NCBI GenBank assembly: GCA_036504515.1
Contig: DASXVA010000001.1
Span: forward strand, 744,001 to 808,000
Direction: 5' to 3'
Length of the DNA stretch: 64,000 nt
Source of the DNA: AWTP1-18 sp036504515
Lineage (GTDB): Bacteria > Pseudomonadota > Gammaproteobacteria > Burkholderiales > Rhodocyclaceae
This document shows, one piece after another, positions 28,382 through 37,727 of this stretch (positions within the stretch are counted from its first letter, which is position 1; every line of letters begins with the position of its first letter). The notes beneath the pieces were generated by a model that ran no database searches, was not told where the DNA came from, and worked only from the letters and a program-made list of their open reading frames with translations. The translations under genes were made by a program, and so were the position numbers.

Positions 28382-29245
28382 TCAACTCAAAATTGGATGT
28401 TTGTTCAAACCTTGAGCCACAAAACCCTTCATATCCGCAGGTAGCGCGGCTTCCGCCCGCCTGGCTTCAAGCTCTGTGGCGAACTCGGCAAAGCAGCAGG
28501 CACCGGAACCACTCATGGCGGCTTGCCGGGCGTTGCCCTGTTGCCTAAGCCAGGCCAGATGGCGGGCCACCTCAGGATAGAGGCGGCAGGCGACAGGTTC
28601 CAGATCATTGCCACCAACTCCGGGCTGCCAATCCTGAGAGGTAATCGTCGGGGTATCCCGCCGTAAATCCGGCGCCCTGAAAATTTCCAGGGTCGGGACG
28701 CTGACGGGCGGCACCAGGACCAGATACCAGGCGTCGGGAACGTCTATATCGGTGAATCGTTCGCCGACGCCTTCGGCAAAGGTCGCGTGGCCATGGATGA
28801 AGACCGGAACATCGGCCCCGAGACCGAGGCCAATCTGCTGCAGCTCTGCCGACGATAAACCGCATTGCCAGAGCTGATTGAGGGCCACCAGGGTGGTGGC
28901 CGCATCGGAACTGCCACCGCCCAGCCCACCGCCCATGGGCAGATGTTTTTCCACTGCAATGTTGGCGCCGAACGGACAGGCTGCTGCCGCTTGCAATGCT
29001 TTTGCGGCGCGCACGGTCAGGTCGCTGTCCGTCGGGACACCGGGCAACGGTGTGGTGAGGACGATCTGGCCGTCATCCCTCGGAGCGAACCGGAGGTGAT
29101 CGCAATGATCAATGAAGCGGAACACGGTTTGCAGCAAGTGATAGCCATCGGCCCGCTTGCCCACCACATGCAGGAAAAGGTTGATCTTGGCCGGCGCGGG
29201 CCAGATTCGGTTCCAGTCAGGATTTGTCTTCACGGCAGCTGCCAC
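28382..29245 (-). CDS. ispE: 4-diphosphocytidyl-2-C-methyl-D-erythritol kinase
   Basis: GHMP-type kinase of the MEP isoprenoid pathway, 287 residues. The N-terminal PAKINLFLHVVGKRADGYH, the ATP loop GGLGGGSSDA and the C-terminal MSGSGACCFAEF are diagnostic. Its start overlaps the lolB 3' end by 16 bases, implying translational coupling. The order lolB-ispE-tRNA-Gln-prs is common in beta/gammaproteobacteria. Confidence 0.97.
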   Translation of the reverse strand: MAAAVKTNPDWNRIWPAPAKINLFLHVVGKRADGYHLLQTVFRFIDHCDHLRFAPRDDGQIVLTTPLPGVPTDSDLTVRAAKALQAAAACPFGANIAVEKHLPMGGGLGGGSSDAATTLVALNQLWQCGLSSAELQQIGLGLGADVPVFIHGHATFAEGVGERFTDIDVPDAWYLVLVPPVSVPTLEIFRAPDLRRDTPTITSQDWQPGVGGNDLEPVACRLYPEVARHLAWLRQQGNARQAAMSGSGACCFAEFATELEARRAEAALPADMKGFVAQGLNKHPILS

Positions 29246-29760
29246 TCATCGATTTTGATGCGTACGGTCAGATCATCCCCCCGTTGCAATTCCAGCAAAA
29301 GAGGCAGGGCGTTGGCGTCCTCGGATTCGTAGCGCAGGACCTGCACCTGCCAGCCATCTACCGGATGGTTGCGACCCAATACCCAGTCGGGCAGGGCGCT
29401 GATAGGCAGGTCAAAGCCGAGCAGTTCCAGGGCCAAGGCATCGGCATTGGCGGCGGCGAGTACCTTCTGGTCCGATGTGATCAGACGGGCACCTTCGGCT
29501 GTGCTTTCCAGTTCTGCCAAGCCTTGCCCCAGAGGGCCGGTCAGCAGGATTTTTTCAGCGCCGGGCTCATGGGTCCACTGGACACCTGCCTGATAGGAAT
29601 GATCCCCCTGCTTTACCGAGAGGCGTCCTTCAAGGGCGAAGCCGGCAATGCTGCTTCGTTCCGGGCGAGGGCCCGTTACACGGGGCTCACCGAGGTGGAC
29701 GCAGGCGCATAGGAGCAGACAGGCCGGCAGGGATGCCAGCCATTTCAAGGAGCGGTTCAA
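29230..29760 (-). CDS. lolB: Outer-membrane lipoprotein receptor LolB
   Basis: A 176-residue outer-membrane lipoprotein that inserts lipoproteins delivered by LolA. The N-terminus has a short basic region, a hydrophobic stretch and a lipobox LLCAC. Family blocks FALEGRLSVKQGDHSYQAG, LTGPLGQGLAEL and WVLGRNHPVDGW are visible. It lies between the TPR protein gene and ispE. Confidence 0.92.
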   Translation of the reverse strand: MNRSLKWLASLPACLLLCACVHLGEPRVTGPRPERSSIAGFALEGRLSVKQGDHSYQAGVQWTHEPGAEKILLTGPLGQGLAELESTAEGARLITSDQKVLAAANADALALELLGFDLPISALPDWVLGRNHPVDGWQVQVLRYESEDANALPLLLELQRGDDLTVRIKIDEWQLP

Positions 29761-29762
29761 GA

Positions 29763-31505
29763 TCAGGGCTGCAGGCGTTTGCGAGTGCTGTTGAGCAGTT
29801 CGTTACGGGGATCAACCTTGGCGGCGGCATCCCATACCTTGCGCGCTTCATCCTGCTTGCCTTGGAGCCAGAGGACTTCGCCCAGGTGGGCGGCGAATTC
29901 GGCATCGCTACGCAAGGAGGCAGCCCGGCGCAGCCAGGTTTCGGCTTCCGGCAGTTTGCCCAGACGGAATTCCAGCCAGCCGCGGCTGTCGATGATGAAG
30001 GCGTCGTTGGGGGCCAGGGACAGGGCTTTGTCCAGCAACTGCTGGGCCTCTTCCAAGCGGGTATTGCGATCCACGTAGGAGTAGCCAAGGGCGTTGTAGG
30101 CCGGGGCGTTATCCGGTTGCAGCTTGATCAGTTTGCGCAGGTTGCGTTCCAGGACATCGAACTTGCCGACCTTTTCTGCCAAGAGGGAGGTTTCATAGAG
30201 CAGCACGGGCTCATCGGGCTGCTCGGTCAGGGCGTGGTCCAGGACGCTGTAGGCCTCGGCTTCCTTGCCCTTTTCCGACAGCAACTGGGCCTGGGCTAGC
30301 AGGAGTTGCAGCTTGTCCTTGGGGTTGGCCGCCAGCGCATGATTCAGGCGATCCAGCGCTTCGTCATCGCGGTTCAGGCCATGGAGAATGGCCGCAGCCC
30401 GGCTCTGGGCCGCCACATACCGGGCATGGCTGGGGCTGACAGCATCGTAGTAGGCCAAGGCTTCCTCGGGCTTGTTCCGGTCCTCGGCGGATTGGCCCAG
30501 GTAAAGGCGCACGCCGTCCTTATCGGAAAAGCTCATGTCGAGCAGGCGGGTCAGCATTTTTTCGCCGCTGGCACTGTCGCCTAACTGGAGGGATAGCAGG
30601 CCGGTGGCGTAAATCAGTTCCGGGCTGTCGGGCTGTATTTCCAGGAGTTGGCTGAAGGCTTGACGCGCTTCCTTGTAGCGTTTCAACTCCACCAGCAGGC
30701 GGGCACGGATCAGGCGCGCCTCGCTGTAGTTGCCGGGATTCTTGTCCTTTTCAAGGAGCTGTTCCAGAGTGGCGAGGGATTGTTCCGGGTTGGCTGCCTG
30801 CAATTGGGCCTTGAACAGGGCTGCCGCTTCCCAATCTGGCTTGAGGCGCAGGGCTTCTTCGATGCTGGACTTTGCCTGGGCTTCGTTGTTGGCGCCGATG
30901 GCGGCCTGGGCCCGGGCGAAATGGGCTTCGGGGAGGGACAGGTAAGGGGCGCTGACCTGATCCACCAGTTTTTGTACGGCAACCTTGTCCTGGGTACGGA
31001 CAAACATCCGGTTGAGCAGCAACAGTGCGCCACCGGCATTCGGCCCTTCTTCCTTGAGGGCTGCGGAAATGGCAGCGGTCAGCTCATCAACCTTGCCAGT
31101 ATTGGCAAGCAGGGTCCAGAAAGTCTGCCGGGCTTGGGCCGATTCGGGTTCCAGTTCAACCCAGATGCGCACAGCCTCCAGGGCAAGAGCAGGTTGTTGG
31201 CCAAAGTAGGCCACTTCTGTGGCACGGCGGGCAATGCGGGCATCCCGGGTGGAGCGGGCCAGGTCGACATAGATGCTGGCCGAAAGGGGAAGCTGGCCGC
31301 GACCGGCGGCGATTTCCGCCAACAGGTATTGGTAGAGGATCTGCCCCGTCAATTCGCTGCTGGGTTCGGGCGTTTTTGCGCTATCCGTTGCGGGAACTGT
31401 CGGCTGCTTAACCTTGGCTACGGATTCCGCTTCTGCCCCTGTGAAAAATCCCGCCAGCATGGCAGCCAACAATAGGGCAAGCGGACGACGGGACAAGGGT
31501 TTCAT
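29763..31505 (-). CDS. Periplasmic tetratricopeptide-repeat protein
   Basis: A 580-residue secreted protein with a signal peptide (about residues 1-26, RRPLALLLAAMLAGFFTGAEA) and roughly 12 degenerate TPR units across most of its length, ending in clear TPR sequence (LNALGYSYVDRNTRLEEAQQLL-like). The start at 31505 is the ATG before the signal; a frame start six codons upstream is less likely. It lies just before lolB, so a scaffold role in envelope protein assembly is inferred. Similar TPR proteins precede lolB in many betaproteobacteria. Confidence 0.85.
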   Translation of the reverse strand: MKPLSRRPLALLLAAMLAGFFTGAEAESVAKVKQPTVPATDSAKTPEPSSELTGQILYQYLLAEIAAGRGQLPLSASIYVDLARSTRDARIARRATEVAYFGQQPALALEAVRIWVELEPESAQARQTFWTLLANTGKVDELTAAISAALKEEGPNAGGALLLLNRMFVRTQDKVAVQKLVDQVSAPYLSLPEAHFARAQAAIGANNEAQAKSSIEEALRLKPDWEAAALFKAQLQAANPEQSLATLEQLLEKDKNPGNYSEARLIRARLLVELKRYKEARQAFSQLLEIQPDSPELIYATGLLSLQLGDSASGEKMLTRLLDMSFSDKDGVRLYLGQSAEDRNKPEEALAYYDAVSPSHARYVAAQSRAAAILHGLNRDDEALDRLNHALAANPKDKLQLLLAQAQLLSEKGKEAEAYSVLDHALTEQPDEPVLLYETSLLAEKVGKFDVLERNLRKLIKLQPDNAPAYNALGYSYVDRNTRLEEAQQLLDKALSLAPNDAFIIDSRGWLEFRLGKLPEAETWLRRAASLRSDAEFAAHLGEVLWLQGKQDEARKVWDAAAKVDPRNELLNSTRKRLQP

Positions 31506-31600
31506 GGGAACGGAGTCAGGCAATTAGAATGGATGAATGTTAGCAGTTTCACCTACCCTGCCACTGTGGCAGATGTTACTGAACGTCAAGATGCCAATCC

Positions 31601-32434
31601 ATGCCTGAATTACCCGAAGTTGAAGTGACCCGAATGGGCATTGCCCCTAGTCTCGAGGGCTGCCGGCTGCGGCGGGTGATCCTGCGGGCGCCATCTTTGC
31701 GCTATCCCTTGCCGACGGACCTTGAGGGGCTGATTGGCGGCGAGGTTCTGCGCGAGGTGCGCCGTCGCGGCAAGTATCTATTGCTCGACTTTGGCAAGGG
31801 ACAGGTTTTGCTGCACTTGGGCATGTCCGGTAGTTTGCGTCTGGTGCCGGCCAGTCAAGCTGTGGTCAAGCATGATCATGTGGATTTGGTCTTTGCCGTG
31901 GGCAAGCAGGACATTGCCTTGCGCCTGCGGGACCCGCGGCGTTTTGGTGCCGTGCTCTGGTTACCGGGCAGCCCTGAGGATGTCGCGACTCATCCGCTAC
32001 TGGCGGTGCTGGGCATTGAACCCCTGACCGACGGCTTTACCCCACGCTGGTTGTTCGAGCACACAAGAGGTCTGACGGCTGCCGTCAAGACAACGCTGAT
32101 GGACGGCCACCGGCTGGTGGGCGTGGGCAATATCTATGCGTCGGAAAGTCTGTTCCGGGCCGGAATTGATCCGCGAACCCCGGCGGGAAAAATTTCACTC
32201 AAACGTTACGAACGCCTGGTACCTGCCATTCGGGCAACCCTGACCGAGGCCATTGCGGCGGGGGGCAGCAGTTTGCGGGACTTCATCCATTCCGATGGCA
32301 GCAGCGGCTACTTTCAGCTGCAGTCGGCGGTTTATGCCCGGGAAGGGGAACCGTGCCGACAGTGCGGCACGGTCATACGCATGATCCGGCAAGGACAACG
32401 GGCAACGTTCTATTGCCCCCAATGCCAGAAATGA
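31601..32434 (+). CDS. mutM: Formamidopyrimidine-DNA glycosylase
   Basis: Bifunctional glycosylase/AP lyase removing 8-oxoguanine and FaPy lesions. The catalytic proline is residue 2 in PELPEVE; the H2TH segment contains GVGNIYASESLF; the C-terminal zinc finger is CRQCG...CPQC. At 277 residues it is close to the usual 270. It is divergent from the TPR gene. An almost abutting ferredoxin gene faces it from the other strand. Confidence 0.97.
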   Translation: MPELPEVEVTRMGIAPSLEGCRLRRVILRAPSLRYPLPTDLEGLIGGEVLREVRRRGKYLLLDFGKGQVLLHLGMSGSLRLVPASQAVVKHDHVDLVFAVGKQDIALRLRDPRRFGAVLWLPGSPEDVATHPLLAVLGIEPLTDGFTPRWLFEHTRGLTAAVKTTLMDGHRLVGVGNIYASESLFRAGIDPRTPAGKISLKRYERLVPAIRATLTEAIAAGGSSLRDFIHSDGSSGYFQLQSAVYAREGEPCRQCGTVIRMIRQGQRATFYCPQCQK

Positions 32435-32446
32435 CGCGGGATTGCT

Positions 32447-32695
32447 TTATTTGCCGGACAGTTTGACGAACTTGTTCATCAGTTGGTCCTTCGTTTCCAC
32501 GAAGTCAGGATTGTCCGGGATGCAATCCACCGGGCAGACTTCGCGGCACTGGGGAGTGTCAAAGTGACCAACGCATTCGGTGCATTTATTGGGGTCGATC
32601 AGGTAAATCTCATCCCCTTGGGAGATGGCGCCATTGGGGCACTCGGGTTCGCACACGTCGCAATTGATGCATTCGTCGGTAATCATCAGGGCCAT
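32447..32695 (-). CDS. YfhL-type 2[4Fe-4S] ferredoxin
   Basis: An 82-residue ferredoxin with two cluster motifs, CINCDVCEPECP (residues 9-20) and CTECVGHFDTPQCREVCPVDC, the second with the extended spacing of the YfhL/Allochromatium-type low-potential ferredoxins. The electron partner is unknown. It lies 26 bases downstream of coaD, consistent with the conserved coaD-ferredoxin neighbourhood. Confidence 0.93.
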   Translation of the reverse strand: MALMITDECINCDVCEPECPNGAISQGDEIYLIDPNKCTECVGHFDTPQCREVCPVDCIPDNPDFVETKDQLMNKFVKLSGK

Positions 32696-32721
32696 GGTGA
32701 GGCTTCCTCTCTACAGTTGTT

Positions 32722-33198
32722 TTATTGAAGTTTGGCCGCCAGCCGTTTGGCAACGGATGGTGGTACGAAATTGGTAACGTCGCCGCCAAAGCGGGCGATT
32801 TCCCGCACGATGGTGGCGGAGACGAACATGTATTGCTCCCCCGGCGTGAGGAAAATGGTTTCCACCACCGGGTTGATGTTGCGGTTCATGCCCGCCATCT
32901 GAAACTCATATTCAAAATCGGACACGGCGCGCAGGCCCCGCAGGATGACGTCGGCCTTCTGGTCCAGGACGAACTTCATCAGCAGGCAGTCAAAGCCGAC
33001 GACCTCAACCTGGGGCAGGTCAGCCAGGGCCTCCTGGGCGATTTCAATGCGCTCTTCTAGGGTAAACAACGGCCCTTTGCGTTCGCTGGCCGCGACGGCC
33101 ACGATCACCTTGTCGAACAACTTGCAGGCACGCCGAACCAGATCTTCGTGACCCCGGGTCAAGGGGTCGAAGGTTCCGGGGTAGATGGCTATCCTCAT
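32722..33198 (-). CDS. coaD: Phosphopantetheine adenylyltransferase
   Basis: Fourth enzyme of CoA synthesis, joining 4'-phosphopantetheine to AMP. The nucleotidyl-transfer motif GTFDPLTRGHEDL lies at residues 8-20, and the family block LRGLRAVSDFEYEFQM follows. Starting at ATG 33198 gives 158 residues, the standard length; upstream in-frame codons would run into rsmD. It overlaps the rsmD stop by four bases (ATGA). Confidence 0.96.
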   Translation of the reverse strand: MRIAIYPGTFDPLTRGHEDLVRRACKLFDKVIVAVAASERKGPLFTLEERIEIAQEALADLPQVEVVGFDCLLMKFVLDQKADVILRGLRAVSDFEYEFQMAGMNRNINPVVETIFLTPGEQYMFVSATIVREIARFGGDVTNFVPPSVAKRLAAKLQ

Positions 33199-33728
33199 GA
33201 ATGCTCCAGCAGGTGGTAGTGAACTTGTCCGGCAACACCCCGCTTCACCACCTGCCATTCCCCGAGACTTTCCAGGGCATGCTCGGCTTCAGCGTAAATG
33301 CGCGTTTCGGGCTTGGCTAACCGGGGCAGTAGTGCCTCGAACTTTTCCAGCCAGCCCTGGCAGTAGGGTGGGTCGAGAAAGATCAGGTCGCAATGGGATG
33401 CCACAGCGGGGGCGCATTTTAGCGCATCGCCGCAAACCATCTGTATTGAAGGGCTATTAAACAGCGCCGCATTCTTCTGCAATTGCAGAAAAGCCCGGCG
33501 TTCATATTCGATCATGACGACTTTTGCCGCGCCCCGGGAGGCGGCCTCGAAACCGAGTATGCCGCTACCGGCAAAGGCATCCAGGCAGCTTAGTCCGGAA
33601 AGATCATGGCCCAGCCAGTTGAACAGGGTTTCCCGCACCCGGTCCGGCGTTGGTCGCAGGCCGGGGCCATCGGCCACCTGGATCATGCGGCTGCGCCAGC
33701 CCCCGCCAGTAATGCGGATGCGGCTCAT
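33195..33728 (-). CDS. rsmD: 16S rRNA (guanine(966)-N2)-methyltransferase
   Basis: A 177-residue SAM-dependent methyltransferase that modifies G966 of 16S rRNA. Visible blocks are IRITGGGWR, RPTPDRVRETLFNWL, the SAM-binding DAFAGSGILGFEA and the N-methyltransferase motif LDPPY. The open frame continues far upstream (to 34937) but only as a shadow of the opposite gene; ATG 33728 fits the family start. It is coupled to coaD. Confidence 0.95.
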   Translation of the reverse strand: MSRIRITGGGWRSRMIQVADGPGLRPTPDRVRETLFNWLGHDLSGLSCLDAFAGSGILGFEAASRGAAKVVMIEYERRAFLQLQKNAALFNSPSIQMVCGDALKCAPAVASHCDLIFLDPPYCQGWLEKFEALLPRLAKPETRIYAEAEHALESLGEWQVVKRGVAGQVHYHLLEHS

Positions 33729-33794
33729 GGCTGGAAAGGTTGTGCGCCCATAGGAGGCGAATGATACCTGCCCTGCCATGTGAGAATGGTCACC

Positions 33795-34883
33795 ATGAAC
33801 CCTCATCTCTTTGTGGACATTTCTTCCCACGGTTTCGGCCATCTGGCCCAGACGGCCCCGGTTTTGGCCGAGTTGCGACGTCATTTGCCTGGTTTGCACC
33901 TGACCATCCGCTGCGGCCTCGCCAAACGCATGTTGCTGACCCGGATCGAGGAACCTTTTACCCATATCCGGGAAATGAGCGATTTCGGTTTTGTTCAGTC
34001 CGACGCGATCAGTATTGATCACGAGGCCACCATCCTCGCCTATCAGGAAGCCCATGCCGACTGGGCCGACCGGGTGGCTGCCGAGGCAGCGTTTCTGCAA
34101 CGACTGAAACCGAACCTCGTGCTTTCCAACGTGGCCTACCTGCCCCTGGCCGGGGCCAAAGTCGCCGGGATTCCGGCGGTGGCCATGAGTTCTCTGAACT
34201 GGCTGGTTCTGGTTCAGCACTTCTATGGAGAAAAGCCCTGGGCTGTGCCGATATTGACGCAGATGGCAGAGGCGTATGCGAATGCCCAACCGTTTGTTGC
34301 CCTGACCCCGGCGATGCCCATGGGTGATGGTATGACCGTTCAGCCCGTCGGAGTAGTGGCGCGGAAAGCTGACCCGGTGGCCCGAAAACGGGTGCGTGCG
34401 GCATTCCAGATCGGGGACAACGAATGTTTGGTGCTGGTGGCCATGGGCGGTTTCGACATGGACGTTCCCACGGAGAACTGGCCCGTGAAACCCGGCCTGC
34501 ACTATCTGTTGCCGCGGGCTTGGGATAGCGGCCATCCTGCGGCAGTGCCTTTCGACCAGACGGAAAGTGATTTCGCCGAATTGCTCCAGGCCGCCGATGC
34601 GGTGTTGACCAAGCCCGGCTACGGGACCTTTACCGAAGCGGCTTGCAATGGCACTGTCCTGCTTTATGTGAGACGGGACGACTGGCCGGAACAGGACGCC
34701 CTGATTGCCTGGCTGACGCAGCAGGGCCGTTGCCGGGAGGTAAGCCGGGCTGCGCTGGAGGGCGAGGCGTGGCTGGGTGATCTTGAGGCTTTGCTGGCCG
34801 AGCCGAAAAAGCCGGCTGTTGAGCCCTTGGGCATTGCGGAGGTGGCGGGGCATCTGCTTGCCATGCTGCAGACACCCCGCTAA
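33795..34883 (+). CDS. GT-B-type glycosyltransferase-like protein, unknown substrate
   Basis: A 362-residue protein with two Rossmann-like halves. The N-terminus reads DISSHGFGHLAQTAPVLAEL, reminiscent of MurG/UGT nucleotide-sugar enzymes, and the C-terminal half contains LTKPGYGTFTEAACNG, the glycosyltransferase 28/1-type sugar-nucleotide-binding block. No membrane segment is seen. I use ATG 33795; a second codon at 33780 is possible. It is divergent from rsmD and convergent with the M16 gene. A transferase is likely, but it could also be a UDP-sugar epimerase-like enzyme. Confidence 0.7.
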   Translation: MNPHLFVDISSHGFGHLAQTAPVLAELRRHLPGLHLTIRCGLAKRMLLTRIEEPFTHIREMSDFGFVQSDAISIDHEATILAYQEAHADWADRVAAEAAFLQRLKPNLVLSNVAYLPLAGAKVAGIPAVAMSSLNWLVLVQHFYGEKPWAVPILTQMAEAYANAQPFVALTPAMPMGDGMTVQPVGVVARKADPVARKRVRAAFQIGDNECLVLVAMGGFDMDVPTENWPVKPGLHYLLPRAWDSGHPAAVPFDQTESDFAELLQAADAVLTKPGYGTFTEAACNGTVLLYVRRDDWPEQDALIAWLTQQGRCREVSRAALEGEAWLGDLEALLAEPKKPAVEPLGIAEVAGHLLAMLQTPR

Positions 34884-34890
34884 GGGTTTC

Positions 34891-36234
34891 TTACTTGGTT
34901 CCGCTGTCCGCTTTTGCCGGTGATTCATCGGCAGCAACGATGACGGTCACGAGGTTTTCCAGTTTGACTTTGCGGTTGAAGGCCTCTTTCACCTGCTTGG
35001 CAGTTACGGCTTTCACCTTGGCTGGGTAGTCATCCAGATAAGTCAGGGGCAGGTGGTAAAAGCCGATGGCGGACAGAAAGCCCAGTAGCTTGGCATTGCT
35101 GTCGGTGCGCAGGGCAAAGCCATCGGCGATATTCTGTTTGGCGGCTTTGAGTTCTGCTTCCGTCGGGCCGCTTTTGAGGAAGCCGGTCAATACTTCATTC
35201 ACCACTTTGAGGGCCGCATCGGCTTGGTCGCGCCGGGTCTGGAGGCCAATGGTGAAGGGACCTTCCTGAAGTTTCGGCGAAAAATAGGAGTGCACGTCAT
35301 AGGCATAGCCGCGCTTTTCCCGGACTTCCTGCATCAAGCGGGAGACAAAGCCGCCGCCGCCCAGCACATAGTTGCCCACTTGCAGGGAGAAAAAGTCGGG
35401 ATCGTCGCGACGGTTGGCCGGTAAGCCCAGCAGAATGTGGCTTTGGGCCGCCGGATGGGCGATGCGGATCGTTTCGGCCTTCGGCAATTGCACGGGCATC
35501 AGCGCCGCTTCGGCCTGGTCGTTCTTCGGCAGGGCCTCCGTCAGGCGTTGGGCAACGGCTTCCGCTTCGGTGCGGCTGATGTCGCCGACGAGGGCAACCA
35601 CGGCGCGCTTGGCGGTGTAGAAGCGCTGGTGAAAACTCAGCAAATCCTCCCGGCTGATACGGGAGACGCTTTCTACAGTGGCACTACGGCCGTAGGGATG
35701 GTCGCCATAGAGCGTGGCGGAAAAGCGCTTGCCGGCCACGGTATCGGGCCGGGTGTCGGCTTCCTGCAGGGCAGCAATGGTGCGGGCCTTTTCCCGAGCC
35801 AGGACCTCAGCGGGATAGGTCGGTTGGGCCAGAACGGTGCGCATCAGATCCAGGGCGCCTTCTTTTTCCTTGGGGGAGGAGAGGGTGCGCAGGGTCAGGC
35901 CTGCCCGATCCGAGTCGGCGGAGCCGCCCAGGCTGGCACCGAGATCCACCAGCCGTTCGGCAATCTGGTCTTCGTTTAAAGAGCCGGCACCGTTATCCAG
36001 CAAGCCATTGGTCAGGCCGGCGAGACCGGTTTTGTCGGCCGGGGCGTAGAGGGTCCCGGCGGCAAAGTCTACGGACACATCCAGCAGCGGCAGGTCATGG
36101 TTCTCGATGAAATACACCTGGGCGCCGGAAGGGGCGGTCCAGTGCTGAATGGTGGGGCCGGCTATCACCAGGGGGGCGATACCAAAGCTGCCCAGCAGGG
36201 CAGCGGCAAAGACAAACGGTTTGACGATTCTCAT
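34891..36234 (-). CDS. Periplasmic M16-family peptidase, non-catalytic partner
   Basis: A 447-residue M16 (insulinase-like) protein with a signal peptide (about 1-25). The position of the HXXEH zinc motif reads GLTNGLL within DKTGLAGLTNGLLDNGAGS, so metal ligands are missing. The rest of the fold is recognisable, including the R/Y-type C-terminal block GGGGFVSRLMQEVREKRGYAY. It lies 20 bases after an M16 gene that keeps HXXEH, so the two probably form a heterodimer, as in other bacterial M16 pairs. Confidence 0.9.
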   Translation of the reverse strand: MRIVKPFVFAAALLGSFGIAPLVIAGPTIQHWTAPSGAQVYFIENHDLPLLDVSVDFAAGTLYAPADKTGLAGLTNGLLDNGAGSLNEDQIAERLVDLGASLGGSADSDRAGLTLRTLSSPKEKEGALDLMRTVLAQPTYPAEVLAREKARTIAALQEADTRPDTVAGKRFSATLYGDHPYGRSATVESVSRISREDLLSFHQRFYTAKRAVVALVGDISRTEAEAVAQRLTEALPKNDQAEAALMPVQLPKAETIRIAHPAAQSHILLGLPANRRDDPDFFSLQVGNYVLGGGGFVSRLMQEVREKRGYAYDVHSYFSPKLQEGPFTIGLQTRRDQADAALKVVNEVLTGFLKSGPTEAELKAAKQNIADGFALRTDSNAKLLGFLSAIGFYHLPLTYLDDYPAKVKAVTAKQVKEAFNRKVKLENLVTVIVAADESPAKADSGTK

Positions 36235-36254
36235 GGCGGGTCCTGATCTCGAGT

Positions 36255-37634
36255 TCAACGCAGGTGGCCGGGGGCGGCCTGACCTGTCTGGCGTTTGGGC
36301 TTGCTCTCATCCACGGGCTGCGGGTCTAGCACCGCAACGGTGAGGCTGTCGTCGTTGAAGTATTTTTTTGCCACAGCCTGGACTTCTTCCGGCGTCACGC
36401 TGCGCAGCTTTTCCAGGGTTTTGTCCACGCTTTTCCAACCGAACCCGATGGCTTCTGCCTGGCCGATTTCCATGGCCTGGGCCATCATGGAATCCCGCTT
36501 GTACACCTGGCTGGCGATGATCTGGGTTTTCACCCGTTCCAGTTCTTCAGCACTGATGCCTTCATCCTGAATGCGCTTGATTTCACCCCGCAGAGCGGTT
36601 TCCAGTTCAGCCACGGTTTTGCCCTCGGCGGGCTGACCATCCAGCATGAAAAGGGCTTCGCCACGCAGGGTGCTGTCGTAGCCGGCCCCGGCAGACTGGG
36701 CGATACGGGTTTCCCGCACCAGCCGCTTGGCAAAGCGGGCGGCGCCGTGACCATCGAGGACCCCCGCCAGCATTTCAAGGGCGTAGGGTTCGCGATCCTT
36801 TTCCACATCCTTGAGCTTGGGCGCTTTCCAGGCCATGAGCAGATAGGGCAGTTTGGCCGGGGCCTTGACGGTTACCCGCTTGATGCCGACCTGCTCCGGC
36901 TCGTTTTGGGGTTTGCGTTCCGGCAGGACGTGGGCCTTGTAGCCGCCGTAGTACTTCTCGGCGAGGCGGAAAACGTCTTCATGACGTACGTCGCCGACGA
37001 TGACCACGGTGGCGTTGTTGGGGGCGTACCAGGTGCGATACCAGTTGCGGGCGTCTTCGCCCTTCATCTGCTCCAGGTCGTCCATCCAGCCAATGACCGG
37101 GCGACGGTAAGGATGGGCCTGGAAAGCGACCGATTCCAGAACCTCGGAGACCAAAGCGGCCGGCTGGTCATCGGTACGCATGCGCCGTTCTTCCATGATG
37201 ACCTTGATTTCAGGTGCGAATTCTTTGTCCGTCAGTTGCAGATGGCCCATGCGATCCGCTTCCAGATCCATCACGGTTTCCAGGCTGCCCTTGGGAACCT
37301 GCTGGAAGTAGGCGGTGAAATCGCGGCTGGTGAAGGCATTGTCTTTGCCCCCGGCTGCGGCGACCCGTTTCGAGAATTCACCGGGGCCGACCTTCTTTGT
37401 GCCCTTGAACATCATGTGCTCCAGCACATGGGCCACGCCGGAGGTGCCGTCCTTTTCGTCGATACTGCCCGCCCGGTACCAGACCATATTGACGACTGTC
37501 GGTGCGCGGTGGTCTTCCTTGACCACGACCTTGAGGCCGTTGGGCAGGGTCTTTTCAAAGGGATTGGCCTGGGCCGACAAACTGGCAGTTGCTGCCAGCA
37601 GGGAAAAACAAAGAAGCTTTACGCTCATTCTCAT
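36255..37634 (-). CDS. Periplasmic M16-family zinc peptidase, catalytic partner
   Basis: A 459-residue insulinase-type protease with a signal peptide ending near SAQA (about residue 22). The inverted zinc motif HVLEH lies in GVAHVLEHMMFKGT, with the downstream glutamate in LEADRMGHL. It starts at ATG 37634; an ATG two codons later is equally possible. Its partner gene follows. M16 pairs degrade misfolded or small peptides in the periplasm. ftsY is divergent. Confidence 0.92.
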   Translation of the reverse strand: MRMSVKLLCFSLLAATASLSAQANPFEKTLPNGLKVVVKEDHRAPTVVNMVWYRAGSIDEKDGTSGVAHVLEHMMFKGTKKVGPGEFSKRVAAAGGKDNAFTSRDFTAYFQQVPKGSLETVMDLEADRMGHLQLTDKEFAPEIKVIMEERRMRTDDQPAALVSEVLESVAFQAHPYRRPVIGWMDDLEQMKGEDARNWYRTWYAPNNATVVIVGDVRHEDVFRLAEKYYGGYKAHVLPERKPQNEPEQVGIKRVTVKAPAKLPYLLMAWKAPKLKDVEKDREPYALEMLAGVLDGHGAARFAKRLVRETRIAQSAGAGYDSTLRGEALFMLDGQPAEGKTVAELETALRGEIKRIQDEGISAEELERVKTQIIASQVYKRDSMMAQAMEIGQAEAIGFGWKSVDKTLEKLRSVTPEEVQAVAKKYFNDDSLTVAVLDPQPVDESKPKRQTGQAAPGHLR

Positions 37635-37727
37635 GGGAATACCCGTGTTTGTTAGACTTGGCATCTTCAAAATCAGTCGGGCATGATAGATCAGATGCCC
37701 GGCAGCCATCCTGAGACAGACAACCCC

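Noticed and set aside
33729..34937. Upstream extension of rsmD over the opposite gene
   Set aside because: The added translation resembles no methyltransferase and mirrors the glycosyltransferase-like gene on the other strand; ATG 33728 fits the family.
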